This document shows positions 23,841 to 33,635 of a stretch of DNA of 64,000 nt, piece by piece (the stretch's first letter is position 1; each line of letters begins with the position of its first letter). The notes under the pieces are model-generated. The model did no database searches. It saw nothing but the letters and a program-made list of their open reading frames with translations, and was not told the origin of the DNA. A program made the translations under genes and the position numbers. Source of the stretch: Symbiodinium microadriaticum (lineage: Eukaryota > Sar > Dinophyceae > Suessiales > Symbiodiniaceae); assembly GCA_001939145.1 (NCBI GenBank), contig LSRX01000813.1, positions 198,493 through 262,492 of the forward strand, written 5' to 3'.

Positions 23841-24605
23841 TGACAGAATATCTGGAGAATTTGGAGGTGCTCCTGCGAGTGTCAGAGTTCCGTTTAAGTT
23901 TCAAGACTTATAGGGTTCAGGCCAGGCAGATCAGGTCAGGTGAGATCAGCTCAGATCAGGTCGGGTCAGATCCGGTTAGATCAGATCGCGTCAGTTCCGG
24001 TCAGGTAGGTCAGGTCATTTTTTATTTGGATTGACAAAATTATCTTTATGTTTATATTCAAAATATGTGAGGTGAGGTGACGTTAGGTGAGGTGACGTCA
24101 GGCCAAGCCGGGCCTGGACAGGTCAGATCAGGCCAGTCAGATCGTTTAGATTACGCAACGACTCCCTGCCGCTAGGGTCGTGAGCGAGAGCCCCAACACT
24201 GGGTCAGTTTGCCCGGTGTTTGGTTTAAGGCGGTTACATGCGTTTGTTTGACTGACGAGGAGACAAAAAACAACGCGCCACTGCGCACGGCGAGGGCATT
24301 AAAGAGGCGTGCCGATGCGGCCGGTGCACGGTTACCTCGGCTGGTGACTCCGCCGAAGGCCAGCGCCACGCAAGTTTGTCCCGTGAAGCTTGCAATTTAG
24401 CAGCAATTTCTTCTGGAAGGCGCCGATCGAAACTTGGGGATGACGATGAGCGTATGCCCCAGGCAAGGCAGACGTGGGGCGTTGATGAAGTTTACACACT
24501 GAACAGTCTCACTAGTTGCGGTTTCGGTTAAGTGCTGGACCAGCACGACGATGCTGTCGACAAGGACAAGGTTGACAAGGACAAGGTTTCTCCGAAGATG
24601 ATGGT

Positions 24606-25013
24606 ACTTTCTTTGTTGCACTCTTTTTCCCACTTTTAAGACCTGGCAATGATCTTTTTGCAAGCAATGCCACATCCTGGAATGGGCAAAGACTCTACGA
24701 CCGCATGTGCAAGGGACACCGCACGAAGCTGGCTGGACATGCTCGCGCTGCAACTGGGTCGGATCGAAGAGCCAGAGTGTTTGCGTCACTTGGCTTTCCG
24801 ATCCAAGACCAAGAATACTGCTTTTGACGTAAATCCAGCTTTTGAGATTTACGCAGCGAAAGATTGGCATTTGCTTTGCAAAACTGCAAGAAGCACACCA
24901 AGGTACCTGGCGCCACCAAACAGCACCATTTCTCCATAGGCGAAGTGTTGAAAACCGGCTTGAAGGCTCGCGCTCGCGCTTTTGATATGCTCTGGTGGTT
25001 CATGAACACGTGA
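24606..25013 (+). pseudogene. Open frame interrupted by two TGA codons
   Basis: A single + frame reads as convincing protein on both sides of two close in-frame TGAs (24,825 and 24,843). The upstream part includes NGQRLYDRMCKGHRTKLAG and RRARVFASLGFPIQDQEYC. The downstream part includes LAFALQNCKKHTKVPGATKQ and RARAFDMLWWFMNT before TGA at 25,011. The reading frame does not change, so point mutation is a simpler explanation than an intron, although an intron covering both stops is possible. The frame sits in the repeat-rich zone just before the G-run cassette, so a decayed mobile-element protein is plausible. The family was not recognised. Confidence 0.45.
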
Positions 25014-25690
25014 TTGGGTCACTGGACTGGGTGACTGGGCTGCAGCCCATCTCTTTTAAGTCACAACTAATCTGCATCTACAATGTTCTTGGCATTTTTT
25101 TGCAATATTAAGGACGATGGATCTGCATCTGATGATCAGAATATCCGGATAATTTGGAGGTGCTCCTGCGAGTGTCAGGGCTTAAGTTCCCGGAGTCAGG
25201 ATTTAGGTGAGGTGGGGTGAGGTCAGGCCAGGAAGATCAGGTCAGGTCGGTTTAGCCCGTGGTCTTCCGAGGTCGCTGCTACTTGACGGCCCTGGAAAAG
25301 CCGGAGGACAGACTTATTCACACCCCTGCTCGCGAACAGGGAACATGCGACTGAAAAATCGTCTCTGCAACTCTGTGTGCATGTCTTGGGTTTGGTGCAC
25401 TTGCATGTGTCTTGGTGCATGCTCTGTCATCTAGGTATGTGTTTGTCTTTGTTTGGTGCGTGTTTCGGTGATTTTGGTAGGCGTAACCTTTTGCGACCTG
25501 TCTGGATCCAAGCCACCGAGAAGCCCCAAAGCCACGGCATCGAAAACTAGCACGCCGTGGGGGGGGGGGAACAGTGCCGCTTAGCAGAGCGTCTCCGAAG
25601 CTGGGGCATGACATGCAGGGCCATTCTACCACAAACCCCACACTGGGGGGGGGAAGGATGCTGTAAGCATCGGGTCGCTATGGGTGGGCC

Positions 25691-26133
25691 ATGCGATTTG
25701 CACAAGAAGTTGCAGCTTGTACCGCAGGGAGGGGAAGAGTGGGGAACAACTCCGAACACGTCAGGTTCGAAACCGAGAAGGGGAACTGCTTACTCTACGA
25801 ACCCAATGCTTTGGACCGGTGGATGGGCAAGAATATTCGTTGAGACAATGGCAGCGGAGAGTACATCAACGACGACACGGGGCGACCTCTCAATGCAGGG
25901 GACACTGGCGGCTATCAGAGGTACATCCAACGACACAATGAGAGAAGGGACACGGCCCGTCGCGCAGACAAGCTGTAGGGGAGAAAAATCCCCCGATCTT
26001 GGCCGAGCTCCTGCTCAGCGACGCGAGAAAGCTCTACCTCGAGACAAAGGCGGGGGACAACGAGGAGAGGGACAATGAGGCCAACCAGAAGGCCAAGCGA
26101 AAAGGGCGAGCCAAGGGAGGGTGCAGATGCTGA
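25691..26133 (+). pseudogene. Unit 1 copy of the cassette basic protein, broken by two stops
   Basis: From ATG at 25,691 the frame reads RFETEKGNCLLYEPNALDRW, then TGA at 25,841, then YINDDTGRPLNAGD...YIQRHNERRD...ADKL, then TAG at 25,976, then a Lys/Glu/Asn-rich tail (ETKAGDNEERDNEANQKAKR) to TGA at 26,131. It lines up along its length with the intact frame at 27,806-28,864 (F-K/E-T...LLY-D/E-P; W-I/M; TG..LN; Y..F/Y-L/I-R/Q-RH; ADKL). Both internal stops are one transition from a sense codon (CGA to TGA, CAG to TAG), which fits decay by C-to-T change. Adjacent G-runs and the order of parts tie it to unit 1. Confidence 0.6.
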
Positions 26134-26251
26134 GAGCGGATAATATCTTTGCACGTTTTGAAAACTCTTCGGTGAGAACTGTTTAAACAGCAAGGACATC
26201 TTGCTTTCTCAGGTAAGCTCCAATCCATGGCCCAGCTTGGCCACATAATCT

Positions 26252-26440
26252 TTGACTCTTCTCAACACGGCGGAGGGGGAATTGGGCGGGGAAAGCATCA
26301 AGGCCCGAATTCAGTCTTTCTCTTCAAAGGAAACCCAAGGCACTCGCTCAACGCAGCGGGGGAGTGCACGTTTTTGCCTTGACACCCGGTTTCCTTCCAA
26401 GCTCTCCTTTGATTCCCACAGGCCTCCTTTAGTTGCCTAA
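26252..26440 (+). CDS. Small open frame within unit 1
   Basis: A 60-codon + frame (GELGGESIKARIQSFSSKE) has protein-like content and ends at TAA. There is no ATG at its left end and no counterpart was found in unit 2. It could be an exon or chance. Confidence 0.25.
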   Translation: MTLLNTAEGELGGESIKARIQSFSSKETQGTRSTQRGSARFCLDTRFPSKLSFDSHRPPLVA

Positions 26441-27040
26441 AGTTGTTTGTAAGCTGTCTACCAAAGCCCATGCAGGAGGGGAGCCACAATATAATATGCA
26501 GATATGCTCCATATGGCCCGGAAAAACCGTTCCGTGTTGTCAACCTATGTCGCACCCACCTAGCCTGTGTTTTATCCGCCTGGGGGGACAAAGAGCATTA
26601 GCCATGAACCGAGTTGCGCCCAAGACAAGCCACAAGGAGGGGAGTACCATAGTACCCTTGCAAGCTGTTTTTCGTCATTGTATGGTCCTGTGATCTACAA
26701 CATGCAATCACGAATCCCCCTCGAGCCGTGGCCGGGACTTCAGACCGCCATAGCACCACTGTTTCTTAGGAGTGAGCGTGTTGCTGTGGTCTTTGCTTTG
26801 TGAGCAGCCCAGAAGGGGGCAAATCGGTAGTCAGAACGGGGAATCCCACTCGAAACTCCAGAGTTCATAGTTCTCGACTTGGCTTTGTGTTTTACCGGGG
26901 GAATTCCTTTCCATGCCTCATGTCCAGCCGAGCGATGCGGGGAAACCCCCGCATCGGTAACTTCAAAACCCCCTGACACCCGCGGGCGCGTGTTCGCGTG
27001 CGGGGAAGTGGGCGGCCGCCTGCTTCTCCAGTCCCGGTAG

Positions 27041-27180
27041 AGAGAGAGAGAGAGAGAGAGACGGAAAGAAAACCCATGAGACGTGGGGGGGGCCAATTGG
27101 CCGGCGGGTTTGAGAGGGAGAGAGAGAGAACCAAACGCCCCGCAAGCAAGCAAGCAAGCAAACAAGAGAGAGTTGTTGCC
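27041..27180. repeat. (GA)n and GCAA microsatellites closing unit 1
   Basis: GA run at 27,041-27,061, a second short GA run at about 27,117-27,128 and CAAG/GCAA repeats at about 27,143-27,165, just after the CGTGTTCGCGTGCGGGG core. Confidence 0.85.
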
Positions 27181-27309
27181 CGAACTGCCTCCAAAGCCCC
27201 ACAAACACTGGGGGGCCCTAAGGGCCGAGGGGACTCGCACCCCCCTCAAACCCGAAGGAAGAAACAGTGAGGGCCACCGCTCCTTCCCGGGGGCGCTCAG
27301 GGACGGCCC

Positions 27310-27630
27310 TTGGGAGGTACTGGCTGTCCCCAGTACTTCCCTTGGGTGGACGTTCCCTTGAGCGGAGGTTGGCTTGAGTCCATCGTCCGTTGCCGTGTGG
27401 TTTACAGTGGCCCGCGAACAGGTCTTTTCGTCCGAGCCATAAAGGTGACTGGCACGTTCGTGATTCTACAACCTTGGGGGGGAACGTGGCACCGCAAGAG
27501 CTTCTTCGAGTACTTTCCTGGGGGGGAAGTCACGACTTTCTGCACCGAGGGCATCCTGGATTACGCCACCAAGCCGTACCTACAGAACGTAGACATTGGG
27601 CGGGGGAGAACCAGACCTCAAAGTCCGTGA
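27310..27630 (+). CDS. Small open frame within unit 2
   Basis: A + frame of about 106 codons contains a protein-like stretch (AIKVTGTFVILQPWGGTWHR, then FFEYFPGGEVTTF). There is no ATG at the left end. It ends at TGA just before the Cys-rich segment (ARCRLCRYSDGTC) that lies in another frame. It could be an upstream exon or ORF of the cassette. No homologous stretch was found in unit 1. Confidence 0.3.
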   Translation: MGGTGCPQYFPWVDVPLSGGWLESIVRCRVVYSGPRTGLFVRAIKVTGTFVILQPWGGTWHRKSFFEYFPGGEVTTFCTEGILDYATKPYLQNVDIGRGRTRPQSP

Positions 27631-27805
27631 TACTCCTGCCGGGCGACATCGTGATGAATGCCCATGCGGAGGGGGACGGCGGGGGAGCACGGTGCAGGCT
27701 CTGCAGGTACAGTGATGGTACATGCACTGCACCGTGGAATTCGGGAAGGTCCATGACAGACAGGACCCACAGTGCTGACTGCATGGCGTGACCTCGAGAG
27801 GCAAC

Positions 27806-28864
27806 ATGCCCATCGCAAGGGCAAAGAAGCAGCCGGGGGAGGTTACCCCAAGCAGCCGTACAAAACAGCCGGGGGAGACAGCAACAAGCAGTCGGGCAAA
27901 TTCGATCCGCCCACTGTCAGAGATGACCGGCTTCAAGACGAGAAGGGGACTTATGCTCCTCTACGATCCCAAACCGGACGACGAATGGATCAATAGACCC
28001 ATCGTCCGAATCCGGGGGGGATGGAAACACACCTCGACAGGGGAGGCTCTCAACAAGACACAAGCACAAGCATATAGCAAGTTCCTTCGGCGACACCGCG
28101 GCCGAAACAACGTGGGGGACCTAGCTGACAAGCTGGTCCGCATGGTAGACAAATATCTACCACTACAGGCCGATGAGACGCGTGCATATGTTTGCCGATT
28201 CCCCGAGCAAGCGGAGTCCCTCCTGAAAAGAGTCAAGAAGATACGCAAGCGACTCCGCGCCAGCAAGGGGGAGAGGTGCACTACCACAACGCGATCCTCT
28301 ACTACAGCCAAGGGGAGCAAAGCCAAGAAAAGAAGAGGGGAGGAAAGCACCCCCGTGGTGAAGAGTGAGGAAAAGGCCGAAAACTCGAACGAGCTAGCAG
28401 TGAATACAATGGGGGAGCATGCGAAAAAGCTGGATGGAAGCCATGTAGCTGACAAGCATGTGAGAAAAGATCGAGCCAGCGATGACAGCCCCGATTGGGG
28501 GGGAAGCTCCGACAACAGCCAAGAAGCTCGCGACCAACAGTGGCTGTGGGGACCTACTGGAAGGCCTTCCGATGGGGGAGGCAGCACAGGTGTCCTCGCG
28601 GAACGACCAAACGAGCCGGCGGGAGAACCACCCCTCCGACAAGAGCCCAGCAATGAGCATGGCGGCGGGGGACGCGTCCAGCTGACGCCTAACCCCATGT
28701 GGCAGGATATTCGACGTGTGAAAAGTACATATGGCCACAGCTCGAAAAGCAAGAGCACCGAGCAACTGACGGGGGACAACACACCTTTGCAGTTTTTGTG
28801 TCTGGGGAGCTCAATGCTTCGCGATATCTTCGGCGACCTTCAAAAAGTTCTGACTGCCATCTGA
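27806..28864 (+). CDS. Intact cassette protein, ~352 aa, unrecognised domain plus basic tail
   Basis: An open frame runs from ATG at 27,806 to TGA at 28,862. Residues about 45-110 form the domain shared with the broken unit 1 copy: GFKTRRG..LLYDP, a Trp, TGEALN, YSKFLRRHRGR and LADKL. Residues about 110-150 look helical and are rich in Lys and Arg (LLKRVKKIRKRLRASK). Residues about 150-300 are Ser/Lys/Glu/Gly-rich and probably disordered, and several GGGGGA runs fall here as Gly-Glu, Gly-Asp or Gly-Gly. A final conserved-looking piece (LQFLCLGSSMLRDIF) closes the frame. The basic character suggests nucleic-acid binding, which is inference. That a diverged copy keeps the same motifs supports past selection. 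There is no membrane segment or signal peptide. Confidence 0.6.
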   Translation: MPIARAKKQPGEVTPSSRTKQPGETATSSRANSIRPLSEMTGFKTRRGLMLLYDPKPDDEWINRPIVRIRGGWKHTSTGEALNKTQAQAYSKFLRRHRGRNNVGDLADKLVRMVDKYLPLQADETRAYVCRFPEQAESLLKRVKKIRKRLRASKGERCTTTTRSSTTAKGSKAKKRRGEESTPVVKSEEKAENSNELAVNTMGEHAKKLDGSHVADKHVRKDRASDDSPDWGGSSDNSQEARDQQWLWGPTGRPSDGGGSTGVLAERPNEPAGEPPLRQEPSNEHGGGGRVQLTPNPMWQDIRRVKSTYGHSSKSKSTEQLTGDNTPLQFLCLGSSMLRDIFGDLQKVLTAI

Positions 28865-29385
28865 GGGGGAACTTGAGTGTAGGTGTGAATTTTTTTAGGC
28901 TTTGCCACTCTTCGTTCAACTCGTACATTGGGACACAGTGCCCTCAATCCTAGCGGCTTTTAAACTCACCTTGTAGCTCAACCGCAACCTGTTCCGGCCA
29001 GCTAACTAATTTGGGGGGACCAGTGCGAAACTTAATTCACTTTCAGTCTTTTCCGTGACAACAGCCAGGTCCTGTTCATATGTAACAGGGGGAAACAGCA
29101 TGTTTTTCTCGCGACCCCGAACTGCATCTCACAGCTGATACCAGGGCCCCCTCCTTAGTATTTTTATCGCCCGATGCTTGCATAGTCAGTTTCTCTTTTT
29201 TCGCTTGTCAGCTGGGGGATGCCTTTTCTGTCGGCCATACAGTGTATAGCCACCCTTCGGGGGGGCTACCATGTACAGCCGAGCCTCCTGCGGTAATTAC
29301 CCCAGGGGGATCTTTTCCGGCAAAGAACCGCAGCTGCGCGTTCGCGTGCGGGGGGAAGGGCCCGGACTGCCCTGACCTCCATGGC
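28865..29385. other. Non-coding 3' part of unit 2
   Basis: No protein-like frame. G-runs continue (29,010; 29,090; 29,215; 29,260; 29,306; 29,350). The segment at about 29,268-29,360 is the counterpart of 26,915-27,010 in unit 1. Confidence 0.55.
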
Positions 29386-29386
29386 T

Positions 29387-29447
<61 letters not shown>

Positions 29448-29508
29448 CGGGGGGTGGGGTCTGCCCACTCCTCATCCCCGGCGCAAAGCAAAGAAGAGAG
29501 AGAGAGAG

Positions 29509-29576
<68 letters not shown>

Positions 29577-29707
29577 AGAGAGAGAGAGAGAGGGCGAGTG
29601 TTATGTGTGTGCAACTTTTTGACTTGAAAGAAGAGAGAGAGAGAGAGAGAGAGGGCGAGTGTTATGTGTGTGCAACTTTTTGACTTGAAAGAAAAGAGAA
29701 AGAGAGA

Positions 29708-29739
<32 letters not shown>

Positions 29740-29790
29740 AAGAGAGAAAGAGAGAAAGAGAGAAAGAGAGAAAGAGAGAGCCTGCGAGGA
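29386..29790. repeat. Long (GA)n microsatellite with a 61-bp internal duplication
   Basis: About 400 bp of GA/GAAA. A non-repeat insert (GGCGAGTGTTATGTGTGTGC and the following 20 or so bases) occurs twice, starting at 29,592 and 29,653, so a 61-bp segment has been duplicated. Confidence 0.95.
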
Positions 29791-30889
29791 GAACTCACCT
29801 TTCGAAAAATGGACACACAACCACCGGTAATCGCAAAGGTGGCACAGAAATCTTTGTGGACGGGTCCACACACGTGCAAAAAGCAGCCTCCCTTGATGCT
29901 CATGCGTCTCGTCTTGGCTTTTGGTTTTGCTTGCCACTGAATATCCAACCAAACATGATCGCGCATTCAGAGTATTGCAAACCTCTGTTTGTACATGCAC
30001 ACGGCTTGCAACCTGCACTGTGAAGACCTAAGGCAGCCCCATGCACTGCAGTGTCGACGACTGCGCAGATCTGGCATGGGAGTTTGCACGTTTCTGAGGA
30101 ATCCGTTCCCAGATGATTCACCAATGCGGAATAACCCTTTCCTTTAACAGCAGTTTGCATTCACACCGTGATTGCCATGACAGGGGCCAGCCGATCACGT
30201 ACCAGGTGGCAGGATCCCCGCCGCGGGCTTTGAAGGGTGTTTGATCCAAAAGAAGGCAAAACTGACACATGTCCTTGACAGTGCTTTTGCACCGAAAAGT
30301 AAGCCTCTTGAAACGAGAATAAAATGGAGCAGACTACCAAGAACTGAGGTGCCCGAGCACATCCTACAAGCCCGCCGCGTACCAAGCATCTACGCCTGGC
30401 TCTCAGCTCAAATCAAATGATCCTTGCCCAGCTGCAAAGCAGGACGGACCGACGACAGGCTGCTGCAGACACGTGCGGCATTTGCTGCTGCTCTAACAGG
30501 AACAAAGCCTTCCTGTCTCCCGCCACTCTGCATCTCAACACCCAGCCACATCTAAGTCGGCTGCAGTCAGCCACTCCGCCCACTGCTGAAAACTCGTCAC
30601 GTCTGGAAGCCTTCCGTGGACTGACTGTGCGGAGCCCGCATTTCCTCCACACTCCGTTGTTCCATGCCATCGAAGGCAGCAATTTTCCGTTGAAATTTTG
30701 TCTTCTCAAAAAGCCGAGCCTGCCGCTGAAGGTGGCATGCTCAAGGCTCCCCAGTTTCCACATGCCTAAATCCCATTGCCTGATCTCGGGTGGATGCCTG
30801 AACGTCTCAATAGACCTACCGCCTACTTGTAATGTGCCAGATGTGTGTGTTTGGTTCGTCAAGCTGAGGCAGCCTTCTGCGATACCGGC
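29791..30889. other. No supportable gene
   Basis: Frames of 160 codons (-, 30,413-30,895) and 202 codons (+, 30,417-31,025) overlap fully, and neither has a recognisable domain. A weak leucine-rich-repeat-like phrase on the minus strand is discussed under rejected items. Confidence 0.4.
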
Positions 30890-32682
30890 CATCACAGTGA
30901 CAGCAGCGCAACCCCAAGCGTCCGCAGCTGAGCATCGCGATGCCTCCGGAGCATTGACCTGCAGTGGGACGCCACAGCATCTGAATCAGAAGCGTCCCAT
31001 AGCATGTGCCATGACCTTCACGTGAGGCAGGTGTCTGGGAGGACTTGGCAGATGAAGCACACGCCGCACAGCCAGGCAACCCACGCAGCTGCCGGGCGTC
31101 ACGGTATCTTCCCCACAGCCAGCAGCGCGTGCACCCAAGCATACTGAAGCTTTGCAAGCAGGATAACTGTGGTCAGCTGCGCATAGAGCATCAGTAAGTT
31201 GCCGGGGAGTGGGGCAGTCCAGCCCTACAAGCCTTCTGGTCGGGTGATGGCCGAGGTACCCAACCGTTTCCTACCAGCCAGCACCTTCCACTTCAGCAGT
31301 GGCCGGCACCCAGCAACTCTTGCAGCTCTGCCTAGTTTGTACAGGGATGCTCGAAAGCAGCAGTCAAAAGGGGCAGAACAGTACGTTTTAGTCTCTGTTG
31401 GATTGGAGGGATCTTTCGGCAGTCTGTTGCTGCTCATTTAAGATATCACTTGTCTCAGGCAGCAGACAGGCCAGCTTCCTGGCATAGCATTGCCTGCTGC
31501 GCCTGCTGCACAACCACAAGCGTCCGTTGCTAAGTGAAGGCCACTACACAACTGTGATCAACTGTGTTGTGTAGTTTGCCTAGAACTGCTCGACTCAGGT
31601 CCGGGCCACCAGTGCAGCCGCCGAGACTCACTGAGGGGCTTTGGCCTCGTTCTGAAGTTGATCAGACACGGCCATCTGAGCTCCTGGCATTCTCAGGATT
31701 CCGGATCCACAGGCTGTGGAGCAGCAGAAACATGCCTATGAGAAGAGCCTGGATGCACAGCTCGACCAGGCGCAGCGGTGCAAAAAGCGATAAAGCACTG
31801 AAGCGCACTGGGTCTCCAGGGCATCAAGATGATTGAGCAGCAGAACGAGGTTAAGAAGCAAGCCCTCCGGCAGGCCCAGGGGAAATCGACCGGCACATCC
31901 TTCTTTTGAACTCAATGGCAATAGCACGAACTTAATTGCGTGACAGGAAGCAGAAATGAAGAAGGAGCAGTACTTCTTGCAGGTTGGCAAAACCTGAGGA
32001 TATACCGGCCGAATGACTATCGACTTGGGAGAAGCTTGCCAGGTGGATCAGCAGCTGAAAGCACAGGAGATGAGTGTCGACCAGCAGGCGGGTGGGTGCG
32101 TTCCGAAGGGGGCAATGCTAGGCAGAGCTGGTCGCCGTTCTATCGGAAGTCACCGAACACGGAGTTCAGATGCAGAAGCAGTGCGAAGTTTTCAGAATCG
32201 CAGGCCAACTATCAGCTCATGGGACTTCAACAGGCAGCCTTTGAAAGGAAGGCTGTCCTGGACCAGCAGGCGAAAGAGGGAGCGGAGATGAGAGGAGAGA
32301 GGGGTTCCCTTCCTTGGCCCTCTTGTTTTGGCGGCAAAGGCAGCGCAAGCAACGCTGGAGTACGAGCAGAAACGGGTCGCCGATGATTTTGCTCGGACCC
32401 AGTGCCCCAAGTATGCCCGCTGCGCCCGCTCTCAGCCGCAATCTTCTGAGTACAGGTATGAACATAAGAAGAGGGCAGCTGAGAAGCAGGCCAGAGCAAA
32501 CGAAGAGAGGAACCGCCGTGCCTGCCGTGCCATAGCATGCAGGCTGAGATGCAGCGCGAGCTGGCGAGGCAAAAGGAGGTCCCGGGCTCAGCCTGAAAGA
32601 TCGCTCAGGGCCAGGACCTGAAATCCTTCCTGAGGCTTTTGCCCAGCAGCAGCGAGCCATGCAAGAGCAGTATGCCCAACAG
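30890..32682 (+). CDS. Multi-exon Gln/Ala-rich coiled-coil protein with Pro/Ala-rich start
   Basis: Short + strand exons are separated by introns of about 50-150 bp. Pro/Ala/Gln exons: about 30,897-30,940 (TAAQPQASAAEH) and about 31,483-31,536 (LPAAPAAQPQASVAK). Coiled-coil exons: about 31,710-31,772 (EQQKHAYEKSLDAQLDQAQ), about 31,822-31,881 (KMIEQQNEVKKQALRQAQ), 31,949-31,981 (EAEMKKEQYFLQ), about 32,042-32,090 (DQQLKAQEMSVDQQ), about 32,195-32,275 (LMGLQQAAFERKAVLDQQAK), about 32,340-32,400 (ATLEYEQKRVADDFA), about 32,538-32,580 (AEMQRELARQKE) and about 32,635-32,682 (AFAQQQRAMQEQYAQQ, donor GTGGGG). Each is flanked by AG on the left. The repeated Gln-rich heptads and consistent strand make a real gene likely. 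Start and end are undefined. A filamentous or scaffold role is inference. Confidence 0.6.
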
Positions 32683-33635
32683 GTGGGGATCTGAGATTGG
32701 ATGTCACATTTTCCGCGACTTGTTCGGCTGAGGTTTTTGGAATTTGCAGAGATTTGCTAGTCTATGATGGCACCCAAGCTTGAAGTACTCAAGAAATTGC
32801 TTGACGATCCGGCATCCGGCATCTGCGAACCAATATCTGTTCATTCCTCCCACACATTCGCGCAGACGGGTCTCGCACATGATAACGACCGGAGCCACCC
32901 GCTAGCGCCAGAGTTACAGTTGTGAACCAACCGCCGGCGTCAGTCTAACCTTGAGGCAGGTTGCTGTTTGGTCCTTGCATCACAGATTCCTGAACCGCAT
33001 GGCAAAAGAACATCGGCTTGTGCAATAGCAATAGTAAACCGTGGCCCTCGCTCGTTCTCCAAGTAAATCGATCAACCAACGCCAATTTCAACCTAGAACC
33101 TCTCTGCTAGGCGGCAGGATTAGTGGCTGAGCGCCAGGCCACACCAGCCTCTTGGCCTTTTGGAGAATGCTCACTCCCGAACGGGTCGACAAACAAGCAG
33201 CAATAGGCGGTCATCGTAAGGGTCATTATCATGATGGCCCTGTCAAGATCTTGTCATGGATGGTGATGCTGATGGTGATGATTCTGCCGACGACCAAATC
33301 ACTAGGCAGGTGGCTGACCTGCGGCCCTGCGTTTTGTCACACTCCGAAAACACGAAAGTACTGTAATTTACGGCATTCTGGCTTCTCAGGGCTATTTTGG
33401 CAGGTAAGGGAAGTTAGGCAAAAAACATGACCCTATGTCAAACATGCCAGGAGGAGTCTTTTCAGACTGCGCACGAACGAACTCCAGTTCGGCTGCACAC
33501 TAGCTAGCGCCAGAGCGCACGAGGCAACGCCTCTTCAACAGAACTCTTGAGGCATACGTTGTGGCGCCACAAAAAAGTATACGTACGCCCAGCTCCACGT
33601 CAAGGGATTGGCGAAGCTTTGCTTCTTCTGGTAGC
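32683..33635. other. No clear gene
   Basis: AT/GC-balanced DNA with short frames only, possibly intron or 3' region of the Gln-rich gene. Confidence 0.4.

Larger units (their letters stand above)
16690..25255. repeat. Dispersed GRTCA pentamer clusters
   Basis: Short tandem runs of GATCA/GGTCA on the + strand recur over 8.5 kb, at about 16,690, 17,150, 17,575, 17,750, 18,065, 18,345-18,400, 18,680, 18,775, 19,500, 19,815, 20,310-20,390, 21,505, 22,140, 22,995, 23,930-24,020, 24,065-24,150 and 25,205-25,255. The longest is a near-perfect GGTCA run at about 20,325-20,365. They sit between larger duplicated blocks. Confidence 0.8.
25545..29400 (+). repeat. Two-unit tandem cassette, GGGGGA-rich
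   Basis: Unit 1 (about 25,545-27,065) and unit 2 (about 27,250-29,400) share the same order of parts: a Cys-rich segment (CRL...TC-R/T-A) after a G-run; a basic protein frame with a common domain (LLY-E/D-P...ADKL); a non-coding spacer; a core ending CGTGTTCGCGTGCGGGG or CGCGTTCGCGTGCGGGG; and a GA microsatellite. The two units are clearly diverged. Throughout, the + strand carries dozens of GGGG/GGGGG runs, usually followed by A, which neighbouring DNA lacks. A multi-copy mobile or tandemly amplified gene family is the best explanation. No transposase, integrase or reverse transcriptase was recognised. Confidence 0.65.

Noticed and set aside
27961..28782. 273-codon minus-strand frame opposite the cassette protein
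   Set aside because: Its Ser/Pro/Leu-rich content is the complement of the Lys/Glu/Gly-rich + frame, and the + frame has a diverged homologue in unit 1.
29208..30023. Several overlapping frames of Arg/Glu or Ser/Leu
   Set aside because: They are translations of the GA microsatellite.
30413..30895. Minus-strand frame with a phrase resembling leucine-rich repeats (SLEHATFSGRLGFL...FNGKL)
   Set aside because: Only one repeat-like phrase is visible, the spacing does not recur, and a longer + frame covers the same DNA. Not enough to call a leucine-rich-repeat gene.
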